The notes beneath the pieces were generated by a model. It was not told the DNA's origin. It worked only from the letters and a program-made list of their open reading frames with translations, and searched no databases. Below, one piece after another: positions 1-8,043 of a stretch of 33,755 nucleotides of DNA; position 1 is the first letter of the stretch, and each line of letters begins with the position of its first letter. The DNA comes from Planktomarina sp. (GTDB lineage: Bacteria; Pseudomonadota; Alphaproteobacteria; Rhodobacterales; Rhodobacteraceae), in assembly GCA_022425445.1 (NCBI GenBank), contig JAKMFM010000237.1, positions 1 to 33,755 of the forward strand, written 5' to 3'. The translations under genes were made by a program, and so were the position numbers.

Positions 1-208
1 AATTATAACTGACATTTGAACCTTGGTAATAACCGCGGCTCTTCAATTCGCCCACGTTGACCTCATTGTCTGCAATGTTGATTATAAGCAAAGCTTGCAC
101 GGGGTTAATCTCGATCACCCCAACCCGCTCAAATTCATCTTTGATAACATCCAACAACAAACGATGGAGTCGCTCGACCAGAGCCAAACTCTTCAAGTAA
201 TGGGTCAT
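1..208 (-). CDS. ldtR: LdtR-like winged-helix (MarR-type) transcriptional regulator, C-terminus cut off by window edge
   Basis: This is the N-terminal 69 residues of a minus-strand gene that runs out of the window at base 1. The visible part contains the segments VERLHRLLLDVIKDEFERVG, NPVQALLIINIADNEV and LKSRGYYQGSNVSYN. From memory these match the LdtR family of small winged-helix regulators of alphaproteobacteria; the last segment is the likely DNA-recognition helix. LdtR is known in Liberibacter and Sinorhizobium as a regulator of an L,D-transpeptidase and stress tolerance; the role here is inferred. The chosen start (ATG at 208-206, residues MTHYLKS) is the only usual start codon in frame. 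The frame stays open upstream for over 100 bases without another start. It lies downstream of sdhE on the same strand, about 100 bases away. The plus-strand reading frame over this region is only its shadow. Confidence 0.8.
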   Translation of the reverse strand, partial: MTHYLKSLALVERLHRLLLDVIKDEFERVGVIEINPVQALLIINIADNEVNVGELKSRGYYQGSNVSYN

Positions 209-312
209 AAAACTCTTGCCGGTTTTGGAATCGCCACTCCTTGATCGCCTCTCACACTGCTTCGTTGAGCAGTATCGAGGAAATTCGCGAATATAATCTA
301 AACGAGATGAAT

Positions 313-579
313 TTAATCGCGTGGACTCTGCAAACCCGCGACGATTTGGGCGATCAGCGGCGCAAATTCTGCGGGAGCTGCGGCAGTTCCGGTCACCCAA
401 GAGTAAAGATCGTGATCGTTTTCAGCCAGCAATAGATCATATTTGACCAGCTCTTCTTCAGTCATCTGCTCCAAGGCCCGTTGAGCAAAATGGCTTAAAA
501 TAAGGTCCATTTCTTTTATTCCACGACGCATTGAACGCATATTCAGGCGTTTGATCTTATGATCATGCAGCTCAATCAT
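313..579 (-). CDS. sdhE: Succinate dehydrogenase assembly factor SdhE (FAD assembly factor 2 / Sdh5 family)
   Basis: An 88-residue protein of the SdhE/Sdh5 (DUF339) family, which promotes covalent attachment of FAD to the succinate dehydrogenase flavoprotein in the cytoplasm. The family signature is clear: RRGIKEMD at residues 18-25 contains the RGxxE motif. It is followed by an EEEL..YDLLL helix and by AENDHDLYSWVTG (about 52-64), the other conserved block. Length is normal for the family (80-95). The start ATG overlaps the stop of the upstream XRE gene in an ATGA junction, so translation is probably coupled. The sdh operon itself is not in the window. Identification is confident; the coupling is seen directly, its meaning is inference. 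Confidence 0.92.
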   Translation of the reverse strand: MIELHDHKIKRLNMRSMRRGIKEMDLILSHFAQRALEQMTEEELVKYDLLLAENDHDLYSWVTGTAAAPAEFAPLIAQIVAGLQSPRD

Positions 580-968
580 TTCATGGCCAATCTTAATTGT
601 TTTTCCAATTTGCTCAGCCGATCGGCCGTGCGATTCATATCCGTTTTTATTGCACGCATTTCAATTAAAATTGTTTGGATATCGTCAGAAAGCGGTGCCG
701 CGGTCGGCGCTTCTGGTCCGATCCCCTCACCGCTCAACAGCCAGGGTAAGGATACATTGAGCATTCCAGTCAACATTTGCAATTTGTTGGCCCGCGGCTC
801 GGAACGATCCTCTTCCCAGGCCTGTAAAGTGGCCAGTTTGATGCCAAGACGGCGCGCCAGTTGCGCTTGGGTCATACCAGTTTTTTCCCGCGCTCCAAGA
901 ACGCGATCACCAAACGTGGCTGCGTCGGGGCCATACCAATCAAGTTTTGTATCAGATTCATTTCCCAT
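576..968 (-). CDS. Small XRE-family transcriptional regulator with C-terminal coiled coil
   Basis: A 130-residue protein with a Cro/C1-type helix-turn-helix at about residues 19-76. The core is GMTQAQLARRLGIKLATLQA followed by WEEDRSEPRANKL. After a Pro/Ala-rich linker (about 82-95) comes a predicted amphipathic helix (about 96-128, DIQTILIEMRAIKTDMNRTADRL) that may form a coiled coil for oligomerisation. I chose ATG 968-966 (MGNESD) because AAAGAG lies about 9 bases upstream; a longer version to 1016 is possible. It is divergent from aspC (85-base gap) and overlaps sdhE by four bases (ATGA). Its target genes are not known. Control of itself or of the following sdhE is plausible but not shown. 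Confidence 0.85.
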   Translation of the reverse strand: MGNESDTKLDWYGPDAATFGDRVLGAREKTGMTQAQLARRLGIKLATLQAWEEDRSEPRANKLQMLTGMLNVSLPWLLSGEGIGPEAPTAAPLSDDIQTILIEMRAIKTDMNRTADRLSKLEKQLRLAMK

Positions 969-1053
969 AATTTCGCTCTTTCCAATCACTTCGCCTTGCA
1001 GCGCTGTGCACCTCAATCTAAGATTCTAGGATCACATGTATCACGAGGCCTTC

Positions 1054-2256
1054 ATGTCTATTTTATCTTCCGCGCTTGAACGGGTGAAACCCTCTCCCAC
1101 CATTGCTATATCAACCAAGGCGGCAGAATTAAAGGCGGCGGGGCGCGACGTAGTCGCACTTGCAGCCGGCGAGCCGGATTTTGACACCCCGGACCATATC
1201 AAAGCTGCAGCGGTCAAAGCCATTGCCGAGGGCAAAACCAAATATACTGCACCGGATGGGATGCCCGAGCTAAAGCGGGCGATTTGCGCCAAGTTCCTGC
1301 GTGAAAATTCTCTGACCTATACCCCAGCGCAGGTGACTGTTGGAAATGGCGGCAAACAAACGCTCTACAATGCGTTTATCGCAACATTGAACGCAGGCGA
1401 TGAGGTGGTGATACCCGCACCCTATTGGGTCTCTTATCCCGACATAGTCCTTTTGGCCGGCGGTACCCCGGTGATTGCCCCAACTTCACAAGAGAACAAT
1501 TACAAACTCACGCCCGCGCAGCTCGAAGCAGCACTGACCCCTAAGACCAAATGGTTCATTTTCAATTCCCCATCAAACCCGACCGGAGCGGGATATGGTT
1601 GGGACGAGTTGAAGGCTCTAACCGATGTTCTTTTGCGCCATCCCGATGTCTGGGTGATGACAGATGATATGTATGAGCATCTGGCCTATGATGACTTCAA
1701 ATTTTGCACGCCTGCCGAAGTGGAGCCAGCGCTCTATCCGCGCACGCTGACCTGCAACGGTGTCTCAAAAGCCTATGCGATGACCGGATGGCGCATTGGC
1801 TATGCCGCCGGACCTGAGCCCCTTATCGCCGCCATGCGCAAAATCCAATCGCAGTCGACATCCAACCCCTGCACCATCAGCCAATGGGCCGCTGTCGAAG
1901 CCTTGAACGGCCCACAGGAGTTTTTGGCCGAGAACAATGACTCTTTCAGCCGGCGCCGCGATTTGGTTGTGAAAATGCTCAATGAGGCCAAGGGGATTAC
2001 CTGCCCCACGCCTGAAGGTGCGTTTTATGTCTATCCCTCAATAGACGGGCTCATTGGAAAACAGACGCCAGGCGGCGCCGTAATTGCAGATGATGAGGCC
2101 TTCGCGACTGAACTGCTCGAACAAACCGGCGTCGCAGTGGTCTTCGGCGCCGCCTTTGGCCTGTCCCCAAATTTCCGCGTGAGCTATGCCACATCCGATG
2201 CTGAGCTGCTGGAAGCTTGTACTAGGATCAAGGAATTTTGTGAAAATCTGGTCTAG
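1054..2256 (+). CDS. aspC: Pyridoxal-phosphate aspartate aminotransferase, subgroup I-beta
   Basis: A 400-residue cytoplasmic fold-type I aminotransferase that interconverts aspartate/2-oxoglutarate and oxaloacetate/glutamate. Visible features are the substrate-loop residues AAGEPDFDTP (37-46), the PLP-stacking segment PAPYWVSYP, NSPSNPTGAG with the cofactor-contacting Asn175, DDMYEH (Asp204, Tyr207) and the Schiff-base lysine Lys239 in NGVSKAYAMTGWRIGY. Near the C-terminus FRVSYATS carries the carboxylate-binding Arg. Length and motifs match the alphaproteobacterial I-beta group. Some members of that group also transaminate prephenate, so a second role in Phe/Tyr synthesis is possible. ATG 1054 is preferred over ATG 1036 because ACGAGG precedes it at good spacing and family members begin MSxLS. 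It is divergent from the XRE gene and convergent with the MATE gene, so probably monocistronic. Confidence 0.93.
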   Translation: MSILSSALERVKPSPTIAISTKAAELKAAGRDVVALAAGEPDFDTPDHIKAAAVKAIAEGKTKYTAPDGMPELKRAICAKFLRENSLTYTPAQVTVGNGGKQTLYNAFIATLNAGDEVVIPAPYWVSYPDIVLLAGGTPVIAPTSQENNYKLTPAQLEAALTPKTKWFIFNSPSNPTGAGYGWDELKALTDVLLRHPDVWVMTDDMYEHLAYDDFKFCTPAEVEPALYPRTLTCNGVSKAYAMTGWRIGYAAGPEPLIAAMRKIQSQSTSNPCTISQWAAVEALNGPQEFLAENNDSFSRRRDLVVKMLNEAKGITCPTPEGAFYVYPSIDGLIGKQTPGGAVIADDEAFATELLEQTGVAVVFGAAFGLSPNFRVSYATSDAELLEACTRIKEFCENLV

Positions 2257-2361
2257 TCTGAACTGTGACCGTGGCGATCTTCTGGCCAAGGTATTTTTGA
2301 ACCCGCAAAAATGGCGCGATCAAAAGCCGGCGAGGCACAAATCAGCCGTTAAACGCCGCCC

Positions 2362-3711
2362 CTAGGCAGACCTCCGGGCCAATCGAAAAAACCGCCGCCA
2401 AAGCAAGAGCGCGGCACATCCAAGCCCAAAGACCAGGCCCATCCATATGCCCGCTTCTTGGAACGCGAACCAGAAGCCTAAAATATAGCTGACAGGCAAA
2501 CCGATCAACCAATAGGATATCGCGGCGATCCACATGGGCACTTTGGTATCTTGCAACCCGCGCAGGAGGCTCAGCGCCACCACCTGCGCGGCATCAACAA
2601 ATTGAAACAGTGCCGCGAGCATCAACAAAAGCGTGCCGATACGTAAAATTTCGGGGGTCAAAGGGTCCTGCGGGTCCAAAAATGCACGGATCAAAAACTG
2701 TGGGGTCGTCAAGAAAAAGAATATGGCCACAACAGCGGCAACGCTCGACAAGCCCATTGTCACCCAAGCTGTGCGCCTGACTGATGGCCAATCTTGCCGA
2801 GCAAAGGCCTTGCCCGCGCGAACTGTGCCAGCTTGCGACAACCCCATATGCACCATGAAACTGAGCGCCGCCAGCTGCAACACAATGCCATGGGCCGCCA
2901 GCTCCAAATGTCCAAGCCAACCCATCATAAAGGCGGATGCCGCAAACAATCCACTTTCGGCCAAGGCCGTTGCGGAGATGGGCACCGCAAGCCGTGTGAC
3001 CGCAAGGGCCGCGCCTCCATCAAAACGCCAAAAGCGGGCGAACATCTGTTGTTCGGGAAAATTGCGTTGAATGTAGATCACGAATCCAAGCAGCGCGAGC
3101 ATTTGGGATATGACAGAAGCAATCGCCGCGCCTTGCAGCCCCAACTCCGGCAAGCCCCAATTCCCAAATATTAACGCGTAGTTGATCAGCGCATTGGCCA
3201 CTAAAACAAAGAGCGACACCCAAAGCACGATCCCTGCATGTTCCAGCGCCGAAAGATAGCTGCGCAGCACCAGCCCCCACAATGCGGGCCATAGGCCAAA
3301 CCCGGCGATTCGCAGATAATCCTGCGCGCCCTGCGCCACTACTGGATCCTGCCCCATCGCCTCGAGCAGAGGCCGGGCGTACCACATCGGTAAAAATAAC
3401 AAAGCCGCAGCCAAGGTGGATACCCAAAGCCCCATGCGCGTAGCGCGCCTGGCCGATTGCCAATCGTCTTCCGCCACAGATTTGGCCACCATTGGCAAAA
3501 TTGCAAAAGCAAAACCGGACGTTGCAATAAAGGCGATAAACAAAACCTGAGCACCCAAAGTCACCTGGGCCAGCGCCAGAACCGAATACCAGCCCAGCAT
3601 GAGTGTGTCGGTTGTATGCACGGCAAATTGCGCCACTTGGCTGCCCACCAAGGGCAGTCCCAGGATCAATAAAGACTGTGCTTCCGATGTGATCGCAGAG
3701 GCTTTCTTCAT
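2362..3711 (-). CDS. MATE-family multidrug/cation antiporter (NorM/DinF type)
   Basis: A 449-residue, very hydrophobic protein with about 12 membrane segments, consistent with the multidrug and toxic compound extrusion family, which exports cationic compounds in exchange for Na+ or H+. The N-terminal LILGLPLVGSQVAQFAVHTT and the DTLMLGW segment of helix 1/2, together with the internal two-fold repeat around residue 225-245 (second bundle starting near LAVTRLAVPISATALAESG), are typical. Length is normal (440-480). The last residues are Arg-rich (LWRRFFRLARRSA). It is convergent with aspC across a 105-base spacer in which I see no clear terminator, and divergent from parE. The start ATG at 3711 has AAAGAG directly before it. 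The substrate cannot be told from sequence. Confidence 0.9.
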   Translation of the reverse strand: MKKASAITSEAQSLLILGLPLVGSQVAQFAVHTTDTLMLGWYSVLALAQVTLGAQVLFIAFIATSGFAFAILPMVAKSVAEDDWQSARRATRMGLWVSTLAAALLFLPMWYARPLLEAMGQDPVVAQGAQDYLRIAGFGLWPALWGLVLRSYLSALEHAGIVLWVSLFVLVANALINYALIFGNWGLPELGLQGAAIASVISQMLALLGFVIYIQRNFPEQQMFARFWRFDGGAALAVTRLAVPISATALAESGLFAASAFMMGWLGHLELAAHGIVLQLAALSFMVHMGLSQAGTVRAGKAFARQDWPSVRRTAWVTMGLSSVAAVVAIFFFLTTPQFLIRAFLDPQDPLTPEILRIGTLLLMLAALFQFVDAAQVVALSLLRGLQDTKVPMWIAAISYWLIGLPVSYILGFWFAFQEAGIWMGLVFGLGCAALLLWRRFFRLARRSA

Positions 3712-3738
3712 CTCTTTGTCTTACGCAGAAGCCAGCGG

Positions 3739-3789
3739 CCTGGCCAGTGGTGAAATCACCAAGGAATATGGATCACCCGGTGCGCCAGG
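3739..3789. promoter_or_regulatory. Dyad-symmetric region between the divergent MATE and parE genes
   Basis: The spacer contains TGGTGAAATCACCA (3748-3761), a 6+2+6 inverted repeat. A broader imperfect dyad joins CCTGGC (3739-3744) and GGTGA (3749-3753) with TCACC (3773-3777) and GCCAGG (3784-3789). This is a plausible repressor site for the MATE gene, whose start is 37 bases away. No regulator gene is adjacent, so the assignment is weak. Confidence 0.3.
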
Positions 3790-3848
3790 TCTTTTCTTGC
3801 CCTGCAACTTCTGCCATGAATAACGTCAATCAAAGAAAGAGCAGCCCC

Positions 3849-5807
3849 ATGGCAAGTGACCTATTATCTTCGGCCGCAAATACGGATTATGACGCCGCCT
3901 CCATTGAGGTGTTGGAGGGTCTAGAGCCGGTGCGCAAACGGCCGGGAATGTATATCGGTGGCACCGATGAACGGGCCTTGCACCATCTGGTGGCTGAGGT
4001 TTTGGACAACTCAATGGATGAGGCGGTGGCGGGCCACGCCAATCGCATCGAAGTGGAGCTGCGCGCAGATTACTCCGTCACCATCCGCGACAATGGCCGC
4101 GGCATTCCTGTTGACCCCCATCCGAAGTTTCCCGATAAATCCGCTCTTGAGGTGATCCTATGCACCTTACATGCGGGTGGTAAATTTTCTGGTAAGGCCT
4201 ATCAAACCTCCGGGGGCCTGCATGGGGTGGGTGCCTCTGTGGTCAATGCGCTCACCGATTCCATGGTTGTCGAAGTCGCCCGCAATCGCGAACTCTACGA
4301 ACAGCGCTTCGCCCGTGGCATCCCGCTGGGTCCAATTGCCAAGATTGGCGCCGCTCCAAATCGCCGTGGCACCTCGGTCACTTTTCATGCAGATGAACAG
4401 ATTTTTGGCAAACATCGTTTCAAACCTGCGCGCCTCTTTGCAACTATTCGTTCCAAAGCCTATCTATTTTCCGGCGTCGAAATTCGCTGGAAAACCGAAA
4501 TTGATGATGGCGAAACACCCCGTGAAGCGACGTTCCATTTCCCCGGCGGGTTGTCCGATTATCTTGTCGAGACCCTGGGAAAAGCCAGCACCTATGCAGA
4601 TGCCCCTTTCGCCGGTGCCGTGGAATTTCAAGAGCGCTTCAATGTGCCCGGCAAAGTTGAATGGGCGGTCAATTGGACACCGTCACGTGATGGCTTTATC
4701 CAATCCTATTGTAACACCGTTCCCACGCCCGAAGGCGGCACCCATGAAAGCGGGTTCTGGGCCGCAATCTTAAAAGGCATCAAAGCCTATGGTGAATTGG
4801 TCAATAACCGCAAAGCCAGCAATATCACCCGTGATGACCTCACAACAGGCGGTTGTGCGCTGGTCTCTTGTTTCATCAGAGAGCCGGAATTCGTTGGACA
4901 AACCAAGGATCGTTTGGCCACGGTTGAAGCCCAACGCCTGGTGGAAAATTCCGTACGTGACCGATTTGACAATTGGCTTGCGGCCGATACGAAATCCGCC
5001 GGCGCGATCCTCGACTTTTTGGTCCTGCGCGCAGAAGAGCGTTTGCGCCGCCGGCAGGAAAAAGAGACGCAGCGCAAATCTGCCACTAAGAAATTGCGCC
5101 TGCCAGGAAAACTCACCGATTGCACTTCTAAAACCCGCGAGGGCACGGAATTGTTCATCGTTGAAGGCGACAGCGCTGGCGGTTCGGGCAAAGGCGCTCG
5201 CAATCGTGTCAACCAAGCGCTTTTGCCCCTGAAGGGAAAAATCCTCAACGTCTTGGGCGCCGCCTCAAACAAACTCGGCTCCAACGCTGAGATCAATGAC
5301 CTCTGCGAAGCGCTGGGCGTCGGAATTGGCACCAAGTTCAATATTGATGATCTACGCTACGAAAAGGTCATTATTATGACCGATGCGGATGTCGATGGCG
5401 CCCATATCGCCAGCCTTTTGATGACGTTCTTTTTCTCACAAATGCGGCCGCTGATCGATGCCGGCCATCTTTATCTCGCCTGCCCCCCACTGTTTCGCCT
5501 GACGCAGGGCGCAAAACGGGTGTATTGCCTGGATGAGGCAGAAAAAGACCTCTGGCTGGCTAAGGGGTTGGGTGGCAAGGGCAAGATTGACGTCAGCCGC
5601 TTTAAAGGTCTGGGCGAAATGGATGCCAAGGATCTTAAAGAGACCACAATGGATCCGACGACACGCAAATTGATCCGCGTCACCGTGGATGAAGACACGC
5701 CCGGCGAGACCGGAGACCTCATTGAGCGGTTGATGGGCAAAAAGCCAGAAAAACGGTTCGAATACATACAAGCCAACGCAAAATTCGTTGAAGAGCTTGA
5801 TCTATAG
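3849..5807 (+). CDS. parE: DNA topoisomerase IV subunit B (ParE)
   Basis: A 652-residue type IIA topoisomerase ATPase subunit that pairs with ParC to decatenate daughter chromosomes. The GHKL ATPase domain is at about 1-220: VLEGLEPVRKRPGMYIGGTD, EVLDNSMDEA with the catalytic Glu/Asn, DNGRGIP, and GGKFSG followed by GGLHGVGASVVNALT. The transducer domain follows. The TOPRIM domain shows FIVEGDSAGGSGK and MTDADVDGAHI (metal-binding DxDxD). The C-terminal end has RFKGLGEM and a normal YIQANAKFVEELDL tail. The lack of a GyrB-type insertion and the overall length favour ParE over GyrB. I chose ATG 3849 (MASDLL), because homologues start near this residue; ATG 3816 would add 11 residues. The DMT gene follows 24 bases later, probably cotranscribed. 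Confidence 0.94.
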   Translation: MASDLLSSAANTDYDAASIEVLEGLEPVRKRPGMYIGGTDERALHHLVAEVLDNSMDEAVAGHANRIEVELRADYSVTIRDNGRGIPVDPHPKFPDKSALEVILCTLHAGGKFSGKAYQTSGGLHGVGASVVNALTDSMVVEVARNRELYEQRFARGIPLGPIAKIGAAPNRRGTSVTFHADEQIFGKHRFKPARLFATIRSKAYLFSGVEIRWKTEIDDGETPREATFHFPGGLSDYLVETLGKASTYADAPFAGAVEFQERFNVPGKVEWAVNWTPSRDGFIQSYCNTVPTPEGGTHESGFWAAILKGIKAYGELVNNRKASNITRDDLTTGGCALVSCFIREPEFVGQTKDRLATVEAQRLVENSVRDRFDNWLAADTKSAGAILDFLVLRAEERLRRRQEKETQRKSATKKLRLPGKLTDCTSKTREGTELFIVEGDSAGGSGKGARNRVNQALLPLKGKILNVLGAASNKLGSNAEINDLCEALGVGIGTKFNIDDLRYEKVIIMTDADVDGAHIASLLMTFFFSQMRPLIDAGHLYLACPPLFRLTQGAKRVYCLDEAEKDLWLAKGLGGKGKIDVSRFKGLGEMDAKDLKETTMDPTTRKLIRVTVDEDTPGETGDLIERLMGKKPEKRFEYIQANAKFVEELDL

Positions 5808-5831
5808 ACCTTAGAAAAAGGACCTCCGATT

Positions 5832-6266
5832 ATGCCACTTTATGCGATTACAATGCTTGCCGCGGGGATCGGGATACCGGTCTTGGCGGCGATGAATGCA
5901 GCCCTCGGCCGAACTCTTGGCGCGCCCATGCTCGCCGGAGTGGTCTTGATCGCTGTGGGCCTGTTAACCGCCAGCCTGATGGCCATCACCCAAGGGCCCA
6001 GTGCTCTAGTCAAACTCACAACAGTACCAAAACATCTTTTCTTCGCAGGGGTCTTACTGGCGTTTTATGTGCTGTCTATAACCGCGATTGCGCCCAAGTT
6101 TGGCGTAGGAAATGCCATTTTCTTTGTGCTCATAGGCCAATTGATTTCCGCAGCAACGATCGATCATTTCGGACTTTTTGGGGCACAGCAAATCCCACTC
6201 ACCTGGCCCCGTCTCAGCGGATTATTTCTCATGGCCGCAGGCGTCGTGCTGACACAGAAAGCCTAA
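5832..6266 (+). CDS. Small DMT-superfamily membrane transporter (YdcZ / DUF606 family)
   Basis: A 144-residue protein with four to five hydrophobic helices, matching the YdcZ (DUF606) branch of the drug/metabolite transporter superfamily. These are half-size members thought to act as dimers in the inner membrane. The N-terminal LAAGIGIPVLAAMNAALGR is the typical first-helix motif (N-A-x-L-G-R), and FGVGNAIFFVLIGQLISA is the typical later helix. AAAAAGGACC precedes the ATG at good spacing, which supports the start. It follows parE by 24 bases on the same strand and ends 8 bases before the convergent Ldh gene. The substrate is unknown. Confidence 0.85.
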   Translation: MPLYAITMLAAGIGIPVLAAMNAALGRTLGAPMLAGVVLIAVGLLTASLMAITQGPSALVKLTTVPKHLFFAGVLLAFYVLSITAIAPKFGVGNAIFFVLIGQLISAATIDHFGLFGAQQIPLTWPRLSGLFLMAAGVVLTQKA

Positions 6267-6274
6267 ACCACATG

Positions 6275-7264
6275 CTAGAGTGGACCATGCGCCAACTGAA
6301 CCACCGAGTCCCAGAGCGCATCGGGCACATCAATTTCCGCCATAGGGTTGCGGGCACTGCCAGGAAGCCTTGCGCCCTCCTGCAAAGCCACGGCATCTGC
6401 AAGCCGCGCCAGACGATCGGCAAATCCGTCATGATAGGTGCTTTGATCCAAAATGAGATAGAACTGCCCCAATCCATGCGGCGGACCGTCGGGCAGTTTC
6501 AAACCACCGACATCCAAGGAGTTGACCGACCCTGTCATCCCAGCTGCGAGGAGCTCGGCCAATATGCCAAACCCCCAGCCTTTATAGCCGCCTGCTGAGA
6601 CCAAAGCTCCGCCCAGTGCTGCGTCCGGATTCGTTGTGGCCACGCCCTGCGCATCCACAGCCCAACCCAAAGGAATGTCCTCCCCAGCAGCCTTGGCCAT
6701 CGTGATCTTGCCCAAAGCCACAGCAGAGGTGGAAAAGTCAAAATGCACCGCAAGGCGACCGGCGCCATCTGGCACCGACATGGCAATGGGATTGGTGCCG
6801 ATCACCTTTTGATTGCCACCCGGCGGGGCCACAACCGGGCTGGCGTTGGTAAAGCCAATCGCGATCAAACCTTCGTCAGCCAATTGCGCGGTAAAATATC
6901 CCAAAGAGGTGCATGTATGCGCATGAGCCACCGCGAGCGAAGCCGTGCCATTCTCGCGCGCTGCGGCCACAGCCATGGGTAAAGCTGCCTCAAAAGCCGG
7001 CTGCGCAAAGCCATAGCCCGCGTCCGACAGAATAGAGCCAGGTCGGGCGGCCGTCACTTTTGGATCCACTGACCCGCTCACCCGGCCCGTGGCCAATTGG
7101 CGACAATAACTCTCGAGGTAATAGAGCCCGCAAATCACATTGCCATGAGCCTCCGAATCAGCGACGGCCCGCGCCACTGAGGCGGCAATCCATTCTTTCG
7201 CACCAAAGGCTTCGAGCGCCAATTTACTGGCAGCTTCAATTTCCAAGACAGAGCAGCGCGGCAT
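6275..7264 (-). CDS. Ldh-family NAD(P)H oxidoreductase (malate/L-lactate dehydrogenase type 2 superfamily)
   Basis: A 329-residue cytoplasmic dehydrogenase of the LDH2/MDG2 family, which includes malate/lactate dehydrogenases, AllD (ureidoglycolate dehydrogenase) and delta1-piperideine/pyrroline-2-carboxylate reductases. SEAHGNVICGLYYLESY (about 37-53) holds the conserved His of the first catalytic block. AHAHTCTSLGYFT replaces the usual SxHxG segment and keeps two histidines. IGFTNASPVVAPPGGNQKVIGTNPIAMSVP is the typical substrate/cofactor region, and GGYKGWGFGILAELLAAGMTG the dimer-interface helix. The exact substrate cannot be assigned. It is convergent with the DMT gene and lies downstream of lolD on the same strand, separated by 101 bases that carry an operator-like repeat. 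Confidence 0.85.
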   Translation of the reverse strand: MPRCSVLEIEAASKLALEAFGAKEWIAASVARAVADSEAHGNVICGLYYLESYCRQLATGRVSGSVDPKVTAARPGSILSDAGYGFAQPAFEAALPMAVAAARENGTASLAVAHAHTCTSLGYFTAQLADEGLIAIGFTNASPVVAPPGGNQKVIGTNPIAMSVPDGAGRLAVHFDFSTSAVALGKITMAKAAGEDIPLGWAVDAQGVATTNPDAALGGALVSAGGYKGWGFGILAELLAAGMTGSVNSLDVGGLKLPDGPPHGLGQFYLILDQSTYHDGFADRLARLADAVALQEGARLPGSARNPMAEIDVPDALWDSVVQLAHGPL

Positions 7265-7342
7265 AGCAATTCCAATTCAAACAGGTCTAAGGGTCATGGT
7301 TTGTAAGAAAAAATCAGGGTTTGCAGCGTTAAGCAACACAAT

Positions 7343-7371
7343 ATTCAGACAGTCTGACCCTGGATTCAGAC
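7343..7371. promoter_or_regulatory. Operator-like cluster of three TCAGAC half-sites before the Ldh gene
   Basis: TCAGACAGTCTGA (7345-7357) is a 6+1+6 inverted repeat, and ATTCAGAC occurs twice (7343-7350 and 7364-7371) with a 21-base period, about two helical turns. The block overlaps the last codons of lolD and lies 79-107 bases upstream of the Ldh start. A GntR- or LysR-like regulator could bind here, but none is adjacent. Confidence 0.35.
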
Positions 7372-8043
7372 TATTTGACCTTTGCTCAAGCGGACCTGGC
7401 GATCCATCCGGGCCGCCAACTCCATATTATGCGTGGCAATCAACGCCGCCATACCGGTGCTGCGCACAAGATCCATCAAGACTTCGAACACATGATTGGA
7501 GGTTTCAGGGTCCAGATTTCCAGTCGGCTCATCCGCCAACAAAAGTTTGGGTTCGTTGGCAAGCGCCCGGCAAAAGGCGACCCTTTGCTGCTCCCCCCCG
7601 GACAATTCGCTTGGTCTGTGATCCGCACGCTCTGCCAAACCTGTTTGATCCAAGAGCTCTAACGCACGCTTGCGAGCAGGACCGGCCGCTTTGCCTGCCG
7701 CCTGCTGCGGCAGCATGATGTTTTCAGCCGCCGTGAACTCTGGAAGCAAATGATGAAATTGGTAGATGAAACCAATTTCCATCCGCCGAAAATCCGTGCG
7801 CAACCGATCATCAGCGCGTGTCATGTCCCGCCCAGAAATCTGCAACTGACCACTGTCGGCGCTGTCCAGCAGGCCGGCAATATGCAGCAGCGTGGACTTT
7901 CCCGAACCAGATGGCGCCACCAGCGAGGTCACTTGCCACGGCATAAGTGTCAAATCACAGGACTGCAAAACCCTCACCTCATTGGCCTGGCCCGGATTGT
8001 AGGATTTACAGATCCCCGTCAGCGTCAACACCGGCTCACTCAT
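7366..8043 (-). CDS. lolD: Lipoprotein-releasing system ATP-binding protein LolD
   Basis: A 225-residue ABC ATPase that powers release of mature lipoproteins from the inner membrane to the LolA chaperone. The nucleotide-binding motifs are in order: Walker A APSGSGKST (43-51), Q-loop around Gln95 (IYQFHHLLPEFTAAEN, a LolD/MacB-type segment), signature LSGGEQQRVAFCRAL (147-161) and Walker B LLLADEPTGNLD (167-178), then the switch His in IATHN. Length fits LolD (220-235). Its ATG lies inside the end of the permease gene in the eight-base overlap ATGAGTGA, so translation is coupled. The adjacent LolC/E-type permease makes LolD much more likely than MacB or FtsE. Confidence 0.93.
   Translation of the reverse strand: MSEPVLTLTGICKSYNPGQANEVRVLQSCDLTLMPWQVTSLVAPSGSGKSTLLHIAGLLDSADSGQLQISGRDMTRADDRLRTDFRRMEIGFIYQFHHLLPEFTAAENIMLPQQAAGKAAGPARKRALELLDQTGLAERADHRPSELSGGEQQRVAFCRALANEPKLLLADEPTGNLDPETSNHVFEVLMDLVRSTGMAALIATHNMELAARMDRQVRLSKGQIV

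Noticed and set aside
23..244. Plus-strand open frame of 73 codons at the left edge
   Set aside because: It is antisense to the LdtR-like regulator, whose recognisable protein is on the minus strand.
256..273. ACTGCT-N6-AGCAGT hairpin after sdhE
   Set aside because: It has a short stem and no T run on the minus strand, so it is not a convincing terminator.
4171..5341. Long alternative frames of 147-200 codons on both strands inside parE
   Set aside because: They lie wholly inside parE, show no recognisable protein and are explained by its codon composition.
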